Positions 41,470 through 50,409 of a DNA stretch of 55,687 nt are shown here, in pieces. The notes beneath the pieces were generated by a model. That model saw nothing but the letters and a program-made list of their open reading frames with translations, searched no databases and was not told where the DNA came from. Source of the DNA: Akkermansia sp. (lineage in GTDB: Bacteria > Verrucomicrobiota > Verrucomicrobiia > Verrucomicrobiales > Akkermansiaceae); the NCBI GenBank assembly GCA_017415995.1, contig JAFQDN010000024.1:1-55687 (forward strand), in the 5' to 3' direction. The position numbers were made by a program, and so were the translations under genes. Numbering within the stretch: position 1 is the first letter of the stretch; each line of letters begins with the position of its first letter.

Positions 41470-41620
41470 AAAATTAAATCGGTTGTTTTGATAGATATAT
41501 GTAATGTGTAGGATTTCGCTGTTCTACATACAACGAACAACGGCCACATTAGCATGACGCTGAGCAAATCCGTTTTGTTCAGCAAAAATTGGCAAAAAGT
41601 TTTCTCAAGCGCCGAAAAAC
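41470..41620. other. Intergenic, nothing recognised
   Basis: Short AT-rich gap between two minus-strand genes; no conserved RNA or repeat seen. Confidence 0.4.
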
Positions 41621-42352
41621 TTACTCAAACAAATCACTCAGGGCTTTGCAATTAAAAAACTTCTGCTCTTCAAGGCGTTCGCGGTGAGCTTCAAAATCGA
41701 GCTTATAATTTTGCATTCGCTGGTCAAAGAAGAACTTACGTTCTTCCGGGATGGCGGCATCTCCCAGCTCATCGGCAAAATCCTCCAATTCCTCGCCATA
41801 CCCCATGGCAGATGCAACCAAATCCGCCACAATGGCAGCAGACTCGGCATCTGTAGCCTCATCCAACAGCATGATAATAACCTCGCAATTATTCACCACA
41901 AGCTCTGTTGCATACTCTGCCATATCCGGCCCGGGGCGCACATCCGGAGAGACCAAGGGAATAAGATACAAGGCAGCACTCAGGGCATCCGATTCATAAC
42001 ACTTACAATCCTTCAGGCGAGCCATAGCAGCCTCCACCGTCTTTGACACCTCGGCAGAGCGGGTAGCAAAAGATTTTGCAAACTTCGGGCTTGTTTCCAG
42101 CTCACCTGCTTGCTGAATAGAAACATTCAACTCTCTGATAAGCAAAATATCCACCGCAACACGGGAGGCCACTAAGTCAGCATCCGTCACATCCTGCACC
42201 CCGGCAAGAGCATTGCTGAGGTCCTCATAGGTGGAAATAAGGCTATCCACACTGCGTTCGGCATCCGCAATCTCGGCTGCATACACAGGTGCTGCAACAA
42301 CACAAAGCAACGGCATACAAAACACACGCCATATGGAATTCAGAGAAATCAT
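41621..42352 (-). CDS. Periplasmic helical protein of unknown function
   Basis: A 243-residue protein with a signal peptide (residues 1-25, ending APVYA) and an almost entirely helical, acidic mature part with a Cys pair (DCKC). I start at ATG 42352, which begins the signal peptide; upstream codons extend into the leuS promoter region. Divergent from leuS, so the 139 bp between them must serve both. Family not recognised. Confidence 0.65.
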   Translation of the reverse strand: MISLNSIWRVFCMPLLCVVAAPVYAAEIADAERSVDSLISTYEDLSNALAGVQDVTDADLVASRVAVDILLIRELNVSIQQAGELETSPKFAKSFATRSAEVSKTVEAAMARLKDCKCYESDALSAALYLIPLVSPDVRPGPDMAEYATELVVNNCEVIIMLLDEATDAESAAIVADLVASAMGYGEELEDFADELGDAAIPEERKFFFDQRMQNYKLDFEAHRERLEEQKFFNCKALSDLFE

Positions 42353-42452
42353 GATAACCTGAGAGTAACAGAGAACAGAGAACTCTGCAAGGCAAAAGCC
42401 GTCAAAAGCGTCCATAATTGTGACATCCGTATGCCAATACACATGAAAAGGC

Positions 42453-42481
42453 TTGATTTTCATGTGCGGATGTAATATAGT
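42453..42481 (+). promoter_or_regulatory. leuS promoter, leaderless configuration
   Basis: TTGATT (42453-42458), 17 bp, TATAGT (42476-42481), then 10 nt and ATG 42492. The expected start leaves a leader of 3-4 nt. No leucine attenuator is visible. Confidence 0.6.
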
Positions 42482-42491
42482 CGCGGGCGAC

Positions 42492-45065
42492 ATGTCAGAA
42501 CGCAAAAATCCGTATCCTTTTGATTATTTTGAGCCCAAATGGCAAGCCACTTGGGACACCGAAAAGACTTTCAAAGTACAAAACCCCGGAGAAGAGGGAT
42601 TTGACGCCGGCAAGCCCAAGTGCTACGTGCTGGATATGTTCCCCTACCCGAGTGGTGCAGGGCTCCATGTAGGCCACCCCGAGGGGTACACCGCCACAGA
42701 CATTGTAAGCCGCTACAAACGCATGAACGGCTACAACGTCCTCCACCCCATGGGGTGGGACTCCTTCGGTCTGCCCGCAGAACAATACGCCATCAAGACC
42801 GGGCAACACCCCTCCATCACCACCTACGCCAACATCGACAACTTCCGTCGCCAGCTCAAGATGCTGGGATTCTCTTACGACTGGGACCGCGAAATTGCCA
42901 CCACCGACCCCGCCTATGTGAAGTGGACGCAATGGATATTCCTGCGCCTGTATAACTCCTACTACAACGAAGAGCTCCGCAAAGCGCGCCCGGTCAGCGA
43001 GCTTGAAGCCAAGGGGTGGACTCGCGAACAAATTGATAACGTACGCCTTGCCTACGTAGCAGAAGGCATGGTAAACTGGAGCCCGGACATGGGCACCGTA
43101 TTGGCCAATGAAGAGGCGGAGGAGTGGAAGAGCAAGGGACACATTGTAGAACGCCGCAAGCTGCGCCAGTGGATGCTGCGCATCACAGCCTATGCAGAGC
43201 GCCTCATCGATGAGCTTGAACCGCTTGATTGGCCGGAGAGCATCAAACTGCTGCAACGCAACTGGATTGGCAAGTCCACAGGCGCGGAGGTAAACTTCAC
43301 CTGCCAAGGCAATACCATCACCGTATACACCACCCGCCCGGACACCCTGTTCGGGGCCACCTACATGGTACTCGCCCCGGAACACGAATTGGTGGACGTT
43401 ATCACCACACCGGAGCAGCGCCAAGCCATCGACTCCTACAAGGCAGCCTGTGCCGCCAAGAGCGATTTAGAGCGTACCGAACTCAGCAAAGACAAAACCG
43501 GCGTCTTCACCGGAGCCTATGCCACCAACCCCGTCAATGGCAAACAAATTCCCATCTGGATTGCAGACTACGTACTCACCGGCTACGGTACAGGTGCCAT
43601 CATGGCAGTGCCCGCACACGACAGCCGTGACTTTGAGTTTGCCACCAAGTTCGGATTGCCCATCATCCAAGTTGTACAGCCGGACAGCGAGGGCACGGAC
43701 TGGCAAAACTTCTGCGGTTATGACGGCACTATGGTGAACTCCGAGCACCTTAACGGTCTGAGCGTTCCGGAAGCCAAAAAGCAAATGACAGCTTGGCTGG
43801 AAGAACAAGGCTACGGATGCGGCAAGGTGAACTACAAGCTGCGCGATTGGCTCTTTAGCCGCCAGCGTTACTGGGGTGAGCCCTTCCCCATTGTGTGGAA
43901 CAGCAAGGACGGCAATCACTACGCCATCCCGGAGAGTGAGCTCCCCCTGCTCCAACCGGAAATGGAAGACTTCAAGCCCAGCGGCGACCCCCGCGGCCCG
44001 CTCGTAAAAGCAACGGAATGGATTCAGTACTCCGAGGACTTCACCCGCGAGACCAACACCATGCCCCAGTGGGCAGGCTCCTGCTGGTACTACCTGCGTT
44101 ATCTGGATCCGAAGAATGATAAGGCATTCATTGACCCGGAAGTTGAGAAGTACTGGATGGGCGGCAACAATCCCGGCGGTGTGGATTTGTACGTAGGCGG
44201 TACGGAGCATGCCGTGCTACACCTGCTCTATGCCCGATTCTGGCACAAGGTGCTCTACGACTACGGGTTGGTATCTACCAATGAACCGTTCAACAAGCTC
44301 GTGAACCAAGGGCTGATTTTGGGTGAAGACAGCCAAAAGATGTCCAAGAGCCGTGGCAACGTTGTAAACCCGGATGATATTGTGCGTGAATACGGAGCAG
44401 ACTCCCTGCGCCTTTATGAAATGTTCATGGGGCCCCTCAAGGAGGTGAAGCCGTGGCAGACCAAGGGAGTGGAAGGCATCAGCCGCTTCTTGGCTCGCGT
44501 CTGGCGCGTTGCCATGGTGGAGAACCAAGAGGGTGAATGGGTGCTCTCCGGCAAAATTACGGATGCCGACAACGGAGAGGTAACGCCCGTCCGTAAGGAA
44601 GTACACAAAACCATCAAAAAGGTAACGGAAGACATCGAGGACATGAGCTTCAACACCGCTATCTCCAAGATGATGGAGTGCACGAACGCCATGACCTCCG
44701 CGGCCACTGTATGTGTAACGGATTATGTGCAATTGCTGCATGTGCTCAACCCCTTCGCCCCGCACCTTACGGAGGAGCTTTACAGCATCCTGCGCAAGCG
44801 GTTCACCACCCTACCCGCCTGCCAGCTCTGCCAACAGAATTGGCCCACCTTCAACCCCGACTACTTGGTTGAAAACACCAAGGAAATCGTGATTCAGGTG
44901 AACGGTAAGCTGCGTGATAAAATGACAGTTGCAGCAGACGCTGCCAAGGAGGAAGTGGAAACCGCCGCTCTCGCATCCTCTCGCATTCAGGAGTTCATCT
45001 CCGGCAAGACTGTTCGCAAGGTTATCGTTGTGCCCGGCCGCTTGGTCAATATCGTGGCAAACTGA
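42492..45065 (+). CDS. leuS: Leucyl-tRNA synthetase
   Basis: This charges tRNA-Leu. The 857 residues fit the bacterial enzyme. The class I signature HVGH is in [17 protein letters not shown], and KMSKS in [10 protein letters not shown]. The editing domain carries [12 protein letters not shown] and [19 protein letters not shown]. The anticodon-binding and C-terminal domain ends with QVNGKLRDK and [12 protein letters not shown]. Start ATG 42492 ([18 protein letters not shown]) is supported by the promoter placed 10 nt upstream. Monocistronic, ending at a strong terminator. Confidence 0.97.
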   Translation: MSERKNPYPFDYFEPKWQATWDTEKTFKVQNPGEEGFDAGKPKCYVLDMFPYPSGAGLHVGHPEGYTATDIVSRYKRMNGYNVLHPMGWDSFGLPAEQYAIKTGQHPSITTYANIDNFRRQLKMLGFSYDWDREIATTDPAYVKWTQWIFLRLYNSYYNEELRKARPVSELEAKGWTREQIDNVRLAYVAEGMVNWSPDMGTVLANEEAEEWKSKGHIVERRKLRQWMLRITAYAERLIDELEPLDWPESIKLLQRNWIGKSTGAEVNFTCQGNTITVYTTRPDTLFGATYMVLAPEHELVDVITTPEQRQAIDSYKAACAAKSDLERTELSKDKTGVFTGAYATNPVNGKQIPIWIADYVLTGYGTGAIMAVPAHDSRDFEFATKFGLPIIQVVQPDSEGTDWQNFCGYDGTMVNSEHLNGLSVPEAKKQMTAWLEEQGYGCGKVNYKLRDWLFSRQRYWGEPFPIVWNSKDGNHYAIPESELPLLQPEMEDFKPSGDPRGPLVKATEWIQYSEDFTRETNTMPQWAGSCWYYLRYLDPKNDKAFIDPEVEKYWMGGNNPGGVDLYVGGTEHAVLHLLYARFWHKVLYDYGLVSTNEPFNKLVNQGLILGEDSQKMSKSRGNVVNPDDIVREYGADSLRLYEMFMGPLKEVKPWQTKGVEGISRFLARVWRVAMVENQEGEWVLSGKITDADNGEVTPVRKEVHKTIKKVTEDIEDMSFNTAISKMMECTNAMTSAATVCVTDYVQLLHVLNPFAPHLTEELYSILRKRFTTLPACQLCQQNWPTFNPDYLVENTKEIVIQVNGKLRDKMTVAADAAKEEVETAALASSRIQEFISGKTVRKVIVVPGRLVNIVAN

Positions 45066-45089
45066 TACCAAATACAGCCTCACATCTTC

Positions 45090-45125
45090 TCCCCCGTTGC
45101 CGTTTTGCGGTGACGGGGGATTTTT
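45090..45125 (+). terminator. leuS terminator
   Basis: Stem TCCCCCGT (45090-45097) / ACGGGGGA (45113-45120) with additional pairing inside, followed by TTTTT. Confidence 0.85.
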
Positions 45126-45203
45126 CGTGAACAAAATCAACATGCGAAACGTCTACCTTAACAGAAAGCATTATTGTTAACACTATAACCCACATTTTAT
45201 ATT

Positions 45204-45545
45204 ATGAGCCGCAGTTGGAGAAAAGAAGGGTCAAAAATCCTTGAAGTATATGATAAAAGAGGACGAAAAATGCGCCTCACCGCCAATACGCAAAAACGCT
45301 ACACTCCACATTTCAGAGATTTCCGTGTAGCAAACGAAACTCGTGAGCTGCGCAAATATGACTACTTTTCCGCAGCGCAAACTCGCAACGAGCTCCGCAT
45401 CCGCAAAAAAACCATTCCGCTCGACCCTTGGCTCTACTTGAACATAAGACGTCAACCCGTCGGTGCGCGAGACAAAAGCGTTCGGCGCCGGGCCGCGCTC
45501 AAGGCAGCCGTAAGAGACATGGATGCAGCTCGCTTCAACGCCTGA
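45204..45545 (+). CDS. Small highly basic protein
   Basis: A 113-residue protein very rich in Arg and Lys spread along its length (MSRSWRKEGSKILEVYDKRG at the start; VRRRAALKAAVRDM near the end). No signal peptide or membrane helix. Nucleic-acid or ribosome association would fit the charge, but no domain is recognised. It stands alone between leuS and the ankyrin gene. Confidence 0.5.
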   Translation: MSRSWRKEGSKILEVYDKRGRKMRLTANTQKRYTPHFRDFRVANETRELRKYDYFSAAQTRNELRIRKKTIPLDPWLYLNIRRQPVGARDKSVRRRAALKAAVRDMDAARFNA

Positions 45546-45639
45546 AACAAGGCTCCCAAAAGGAGGGCGACAGTTTAATTTGTCTTGAAAAAAGCAAAAA
45601 AAATGAAAGAATGGAAGCAGCAGCACCGTACAATATCAC

Positions 45640-47553
45640 ATGAAAGGTCTTTTACTCACAAGCTTGTTGCTCATACCCACCCCGTCACATGGAGTGGAGG
45701 AAGATGTCGATTACGAGGATGTTGACGACATTTGCGTTTATTTACCGGACACCGAACCGGAATACAGCGAAGAGGCGTTGGCAGCAGCACTGCAAGCATC
45801 CGACTACGCTGTAAAACTTGCAGATTTGCTGAAAACAGAGACAGACCGAGGACGGGCGTTGATGCGCATATTGGAGGAAGGGAGATTTGATGACGCAAGC
45901 AAAATATTACCACTGGTCAGCAATGTCAATTTCCATGATAGAGACACAGGGCTCACCCCCCTGCTGCTCTGTTGCGGAGAAGGGGAATACGGCGAGGGAG
46001 AAGCTTGCTGTGAAGCCCCCGACGCAGATTATCAACGCCCCGGGCAGGCAGAAATGATGCGCAAGCTGTTGGAGGCAGGCGCGGATCCGAACCTGCCGAG
46101 AGCGATGGGTACAGAACTTCCGCTAATCAAAGCCGCAAGAAGTGGAGACACGGAAAGCATGCGTCTGCTGCTGGCCGCCGGGGCAAATCCGCATTTTGAA
46201 GACAGTGAAGGCAAAACAGCTCTGCAACGCGCAGCGGAGGATGGCCGTTACCATGCCACCCGACTCCTGTTGAAGCTCCCGAACATGCCATCGGCTGATG
46301 AGGTCTATATCAACCCCGCGGCAGCAGTGGAAAGAAACGACACGGGAAGCTTAAAAGCTTTGCTACAAGATGGAATAAACCCTAACGGCGTCTATGAGGA
46401 CGACTGGGGAGAGACAAAGCCACTTAGCTTCATTGCCGCGCATTACTGTAGTACAGCGTGCCTGAAAATACTGATGGAGGCCCGGGCTGATATACAGAAG
46501 ATTCACAATGGATACAACGCCTTGAGCGAAATTGATTACAACCCGGCAGTCAACGAAACGACGGGGAACACGCAGGCTTTTCTCCTACAAGCCGGGTTGG
46601 GACAACACAAACCCAGCGTGCAAAAAGCCATCCGAAACGCCATCTTCTGGCATGATTATGAATGCGCAAAACAGCTTATACCCTACAACGCAGAATTCGG
46701 GTTCAACACGGAAGAAGATACTCTATTACTCACAGCATTGGCGGAATCTCCCTACAAAGCCCCGGACAAAGACCTCATCGTAGCCATGCAAAAGGCAGGA
46801 TTGAACATCAGGCAATGCGGAGCAACCGCTCTTATCATTGCAGCTAAGAATGGGTATAGTGAGTTATTTTTTTACCTGATGGAACAAGGCGCACCTCTCA
46901 CCGCCCCAAATGAGCTTTTGATTCAGGTTTTGACATGTTCGGGCATCGCGCTTCCACCGGAAAAACGATTGCAAGCCACTCAGGGACGCGAAAAAGTCGT
47001 TCGATTCCTGATAGAACAATGCGGGGCGGATGTCAACACAAGAGCTGAAACTCATTACTCAAAGCCCACAGCGTTGATGCTGGTAGTGTCAAACTATGAT
47101 AGCAGATTTGTGACGTACATACTCGAACGCGGTGCCAATCTGCACGAGACGGATGATGATGACCACGGCGTGCTGGATTACGTCTGCGCGGGAGATACGG
47201 ATACTCTACGCGTATTGCTAAAGGCCGGTGCGGAGGCTACATCAGACTCCGGGCAAGACTTACTGAGGCGCGCCGCATGCAGTGAGAACGAGGAAATCGT
47301 CCGCATTTTACTGGAACTCGGCACCTCCCCAAACCGGACGGACTCACACAACAAATGGACAGCCCTACACTTTGCTGCCATGAATGCAGACACGTCCATG
47401 GTCAACCTCCTACTCAGCCACGGCGCGGATGCTAATGCAAAAAGCAGGGATAACCAGACGCCCCTGCAATTAGCCCAACAAAGACACCCGAACAACACAC
47501 GGTTGCATGAACTACTGTCTCCCAAGGAGAGACAAAGTCAGTCGGCAAAATAA
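45640..47553 (+). CDS. Secreted ankyrin-repeat protein
   Basis: A 637-residue protein with a short signal peptide (about residues 1-18, MKGLLLTSLLLIPTPSHG), an acidic region and then many ankyrin repeats. Clear units include RKLLEAGADPNLPRA, LRLLLAAGANPHFEDSEGKTAL-like segments around 165-205, RVLLKAGAEATSDSG, RILLELGTSPNRTDSHNKW and NLLLSHGADANAKSRDNQTPL. Ankyrin arrays bind proteins; an exported one could act on surface or host proteins, which is inference. Its 3' end overlaps the converging gene at 47538-48005 by 16 bp. Confidence 0.85.
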   Translation: MKGLLLTSLLLIPTPSHGVEEDVDYEDVDDICVYLPDTEPEYSEEALAAALQASDYAVKLADLLKTETDRGRALMRILEEGRFDDASKILPLVSNVNFHDRDTGLTPLLLCCGEGEYGEGEACCEAPDADYQRPGQAEMMRKLLEAGADPNLPRAMGTELPLIKAARSGDTESMRLLLAAGANPHFEDSEGKTALQRAAEDGRYHATRLLLKLPNMPSADEVYINPAAAVERNDTGSLKALLQDGINPNGVYEDDWGETKPLSFIAAHYCSTACLKILMEARADIQKIHNGYNALSEIDYNPAVNETTGNTQAFLLQAGLGQHKPSVQKAIRNAIFWHDYECAKQLIPYNAEFGFNTEEDTLLLTALAESPYKAPDKDLIVAMQKAGLNIRQCGATALIIAAKNGYSELFFYLMEQGAPLTAPNELLIQVLTCSGIALPPEKRLQATQGREKVVRFLIEQCGADVNTRAETHYSKPTALMLVVSNYDSRFVTYILERGANLHETDDDDHGVLDYVCAGDTDTLRVLLKAGAEATSDSGQDLLRRAACSENEEIVRILLELGTSPNRTDSHNKWTALHFAAMNADTSMVNLLLSHGADANAKSRDNQTPLQLAQQRHPNNTRLHELLSPKERQSQSAK

Positions 47554-48005
47554 CAGCGCAAGGATTCGGCCTCATCTCCGGTAGGATTCTGCCACAACTC
47601 CCAGCTGTATTTGAAGCAGAAAAAACAAAACACCAGCAACAACACAACGCTGATGCTGAAAAAGATATTCCACGCAAGTGCTGAGCGAGATGCAGAGAGA
47701 GCTTCCTCATAACTGCCCTTATGGTACAGCTCGGCCACGCGAGAGGAGCGCAACACGGCAACCACGCTGAACGGGAAACAGCAAAACACACTTACCATGC
47801 TCCAAGCCATGTATGTGGGCGGACACGGACGCGCCGCAGGCATGTCAGCCCACAGAACCCAAGCATCATCTGCAGCCGTCACGCCACGCACATACCACTG
47901 CATAACGTCTGCCCCCTGCTCTGCCATGGCTGCAAGCTGAGCACGACTATACGGCCCCTCCGGCACACCTCCCTCTTCCCGCAAAATGTAAAATAACTCA
48001 CCCAT
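47538..48005 (-). CDS. GYF-like plus CD225/dispanin-type membrane protein
   Basis: A 155-residue protein. Residues 1-50 (MGELFYILREEGGVPEGPYS, then QWYVRGVTAADDAWV) resemble the bacterial GYF_2 domain. Residues 65-135 resemble CD225/dispanin, with two hydrophobic helices flanking SSRVAELYHKGSYEEALSAS. The C-terminus is short and acidic. Both domains are common together in Verrucomicrobia and Bacteroidetes, with no established role. I start at ATG 48005; upstream codons to 48044 lack similarity. It is convergent with the ankyrin gene. Confidence 0.8.
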   Translation of the reverse strand: MGELFYILREEGGVPEGPYSRAQLAAMAEQGADVMQWYVRGVTAADDAWVLWADMPAARPCPPTYMAWSMVSVFCCFPFSVVAVLRSSRVAELYHKGSYEEALSASRSALAWNIFFSISVVLLLVFCFFCFKYSWELWQNPTGDEAESLRCYFAD

Positions 48006-48072
48006 ACCGACTACTTTGTCCAGAATACACCACCTCGCAAGCAAATGACAAGCTTACAGACGCACTTTTTTG

Positions 48073-48141
48073 CAAAAAAAAGCAAAAAAATTAAAAAAAA
48101 GGTAATTCGGGGGTTGACCTTGACAGAAGCTGTGTTAATAT
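48073..48141 (+). promoter_or_regulatory. Promoter with phased A-tracts, leaderless configuration
   Basis: Three A-tracts (48073-48080, 48084-48090, 48093-48100) spaced about 10 bp apart precede TTGACC (48114-48119), 16 bp, TAATAT (48136-48141). A second TTGACA overlaps at 48120. The ATG at 48152 is 10 nt after the -10. The A-tracts look like an UP element or intrinsic bend, fitting a highly expressed gene. Confidence 0.6.
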
Positions 48142-48151
48142 GGTGACACGT

Positions 48152-50092
48152 ATGCATGGTGATTTAGAAAAACTCGTAAAGGCCGGAAAGATTCCGGCAG
48201 ACTTTGCGACTCGCCTGGACAAATTCTCTCCCGCCAAATACGTCATGCACCCTGAGTGGGGCGTTGGCAAGGTGGAAGCATGGTCTCTGGCCAAACAACT
48301 CGTAAAGATTAATTTTGAACAGAAGCCCCACTTCGTGATGGGTCTCAAGCTGGCGTACAACCAGCTCACAGCTGTACCTGAAGGACACTTCCTGATTGCC
48401 TGCTTTGACGACGCAGAAGGCTGCCGAGCCAAAGCTGAAGGCAAAGATACCATTCTGGAGTTTATCGCTTATGTGCTGGAGCACAACCTCTCCTTGCGAG
48501 AAGGCGTGGATGAAGTTCTGGAAATGGAGCCCGAGGACTTGGAAAAATTCCTCTGCGGACGCGTTATTCCGGAGGAGAACTGGAAGAGCTGGTGGGAAAA
48601 GGCCCGTACGGCTATGAAAGAAGACCCCCGCTTCCGTCTCCCCACCAAGAAAGGAGAAACCATCCGCACACGTGAGGCAGCCAGCGCGGCAGACGCGCTG
48701 TTAATGGACTATACAGAGGCAACCTCACTGGAAAGTTGCGTACGCATACTCGACCAAAGCCATCTGGAAGCGCTCAAAGGCGAGTATACCATTGCAGCTA
48801 AGCTGGTAAAAGCCATGGAAGATGACATTGAGCGCAACCACACAGAGCCGCAGCACGTGCTGGAACTCATCATCATCCGTGATGATATTCTGGAAGCTAC
48901 AACGGAAGGCAAGGAAGACAAGCAGGCCGAGTTGGATGCAGCCCTGACGGCAGAGGGAGTCAGCACGCTGACCACCTTGGCAGACAAGCTGCAAACTATC
49001 ACCTCCGAGGACTTGGTGACCTACATCGGAGAGCTCACAGTTTCCCGCCAGAACAAGGTGTATGAAGCCCTGCCCGCAGCCTATCCGGAAAGCTGGATGG
49101 CCTACACCACCAATATCTTCCTTTTCGGAGGAGCCAAGGCTACCGTACCGGCGGCAGATTTCATCATCGCCAAAGGTGGTAAAGAGCAGTTGTTTGAGGA
49201 TTTGCTCAACGGCATTTCTCGCCAAAATCTCCAACCGGAGGTGCTCATCTGGATTTGCCGTGAGCGCAACGGTGAAGCTAAGGAACTGGTGGATAAAACC
49301 AAGATGGCACTGGGTGCAGCCATTATCACCGCCATTGAGAAAGACAGCGCGGACGGTGGTCCTAACAAGGCACTGCGCCTGCGTAACCTGCTGATGGACG
49401 ATAAGGAGCTTGCCCCGGACTTGGTAACAGGCATTAACGAGCTGGAGGCGCGCCCCTTCGCGAAGTCTCTGTATGACTCCTCCGTACTGCCGGATTTGGA
49501 TCGCAACTTATTGCTTGCCAACATGATGAAAATACATCCTTCCTTGCAGGAAGTAGTGTTGGCTCGCGTACAGGTTAAAGAGAAACAAAGCCTCTATGTA
49601 TCCCTGCGCTCCTACGCAGCACGTAAGGCTGAGTACGAGGACATCATCAACGTACGCATTCCCAAGAACAAGCATGACTTGGAGATTACCCGTGCGGAAG
49701 GCGACCTCCGCGAGAACGGTGGGTACCAAGATGCCAAGGCCACACGACAAGTGCTCATGCGCCGCTCCGAGGAACTCTCCCGCCTGCTCTCTCAGGCTGA
49801 GCCCACCGACTTCTCCGGCGCCACCTGCGAGACCACCGGCATGGGAACCCGCGTCACCTTTGAGTCCGCCAAGGGGCAAGAGGTTGTTTACACCATTCTG
49901 GGCGCTTGGGATTCCATCCCGGAGCAAGGCGTCATCCCCTACACCTCTAAGCTTGGAGCTCGCCTCATCGGCCACAAGGTGGGTGATTCCGTACGCTTGC
50001 CCATCGAAATCGGTGGTGCTCAGGTCAAGATGACGGTGACCGCCATTGATCCTGCTCCCAAAGAGCTCATCTTCCCGGATGCGGAGGCCTGA
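48152..50092 (+). CDS. Large GreA/GreB-domain transcription factor
   Basis: A 646-residue protein whose C-terminal part is a Gre factor. Residues about 495-555 form the coiled coil (IINVRIPKNKHDLEI then GDLRENGGYQDAKATRQVL), keeping the Asp and Glu that in GreA position Mg for RNA cleavage. Residues about 560-640 form the FKBP-like domain that docks in the RNA polymerase secondary channel. The N-terminal ~490 residues are new. They begin with a CarD/Mfd-RID-like segment (YVMHPEWGVGKVEAW, about 29-75) and continue as a helical region. The ATG at 48140 lies inside the -10 box, so 48152 is the start. It probably rescues backtracked polymerase with extra contacts. Confidence 0.8.
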   Translation: MHGDLEKLVKAGKIPADFATRLDKFSPAKYVMHPEWGVGKVEAWSLAKQLVKINFEQKPHFVMGLKLAYNQLTAVPEGHFLIACFDDAEGCRAKAEGKDTILEFIAYVLEHNLSLREGVDEVLEMEPEDLEKFLCGRVIPEENWKSWWEKARTAMKEDPRFRLPTKKGETIRTREAASAADALLMDYTEATSLESCVRILDQSHLEALKGEYTIAAKLVKAMEDDIERNHTEPQHVLELIIIRDDILEATTEGKEDKQAELDAALTAEGVSTLTTLADKLQTITSEDLVTYIGELTVSRQNKVYEALPAAYPESWMAYTTNIFLFGGAKATVPAADFIIAKGGKEQLFEDLLNGISRQNLQPEVLIWICRERNGEAKELVDKTKMALGAAIITAIEKDSADGGPNKALRLRNLLMDDKELAPDLVTGINELEARPFAKSLYDSSVLPDLDRNLLLANMMKIHPSLQEVVLARVQVKEKQSLYVSLRSYAARKAEYEDIINVRIPKNKHDLEITRAEGDLRENGGYQDAKATRQVLMRRSEELSRLLSQAEPTDFSGATCETTGMGTRVTFESAKGQEVVYTILGAWDSIPEQGVIPYTSKLGARLIGHKVGDSVRLPIEIGGAQVKMTVTAIDPAPKELIFPDAEA

Positions 50093-50121
50093 CGCCCCGC
50101 CGAAATCCGCTATTGTTTTCA

Positions 50122-50149
50122 CCCCGCCTGTGCTACTGCTCAGGCGGGG
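50122..50149 (+). terminator. Terminator of the GreA-domain gene
   Basis: Perfect 9 bp stem CCCCGCCTG (50122-50130) / CAGGCGGGG (50141-50149), followed by ATTTGCGTT. Confidence 0.7.
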
Positions 50150-50296
50150 ATTTGCGTTACTGAACGAGGCATAGAATACTTGATAAAATCTACTCTGTGG
50201 GGGGAATTCTGACTCATTCAGCTTACAATTTATGCAACTGCATTGTAAAATTGCAAGGTATAATACATTTTTCACCCCGACAACACAAAGTAAAAC

Positions 50297-50325
50297 TTGC
50301 TAAAACGAGCAAAATACGGTATACT
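50297..50325 (+). promoter_or_regulatory. Promoter of the SLC13-type transporter
   Basis: TTGCTA (50297-50302), 17 bp, TATACT (50320-50325). Leader of about 78 nt follows. Confidence 0.55.
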
Positions 50326-50341
50326 TTCAGTCGCCCGAGAC

Positions 50342-50380
50342 TCGCAGCGCGTATACGCGCACGCGTAGCTGTTCGCGAGC
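50342..50380 (+). promoter_or_regulatory. Structured leader of the transporter mRNA
   Basis: The leader contains the perfect palindrome GCGCGTATACGCGC (50347-50360), flanked by CTCGC and GCGAG that can close a larger stem. It could be an operator near +15 or an RNA structure controlling translation. No known riboswitch is recognised. Confidence 0.4.
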
Positions 50381-50409
50381 CCGTGCAAGAGGTTAACTAA
50401 TTATCAGCT

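Noticed and set aside
50210..50275. A second promoter or operator around the TATAAT near 50260
   Set aside because: No -35 at proper spacing; the pair at 50297-50325 is better placed for the transporter.
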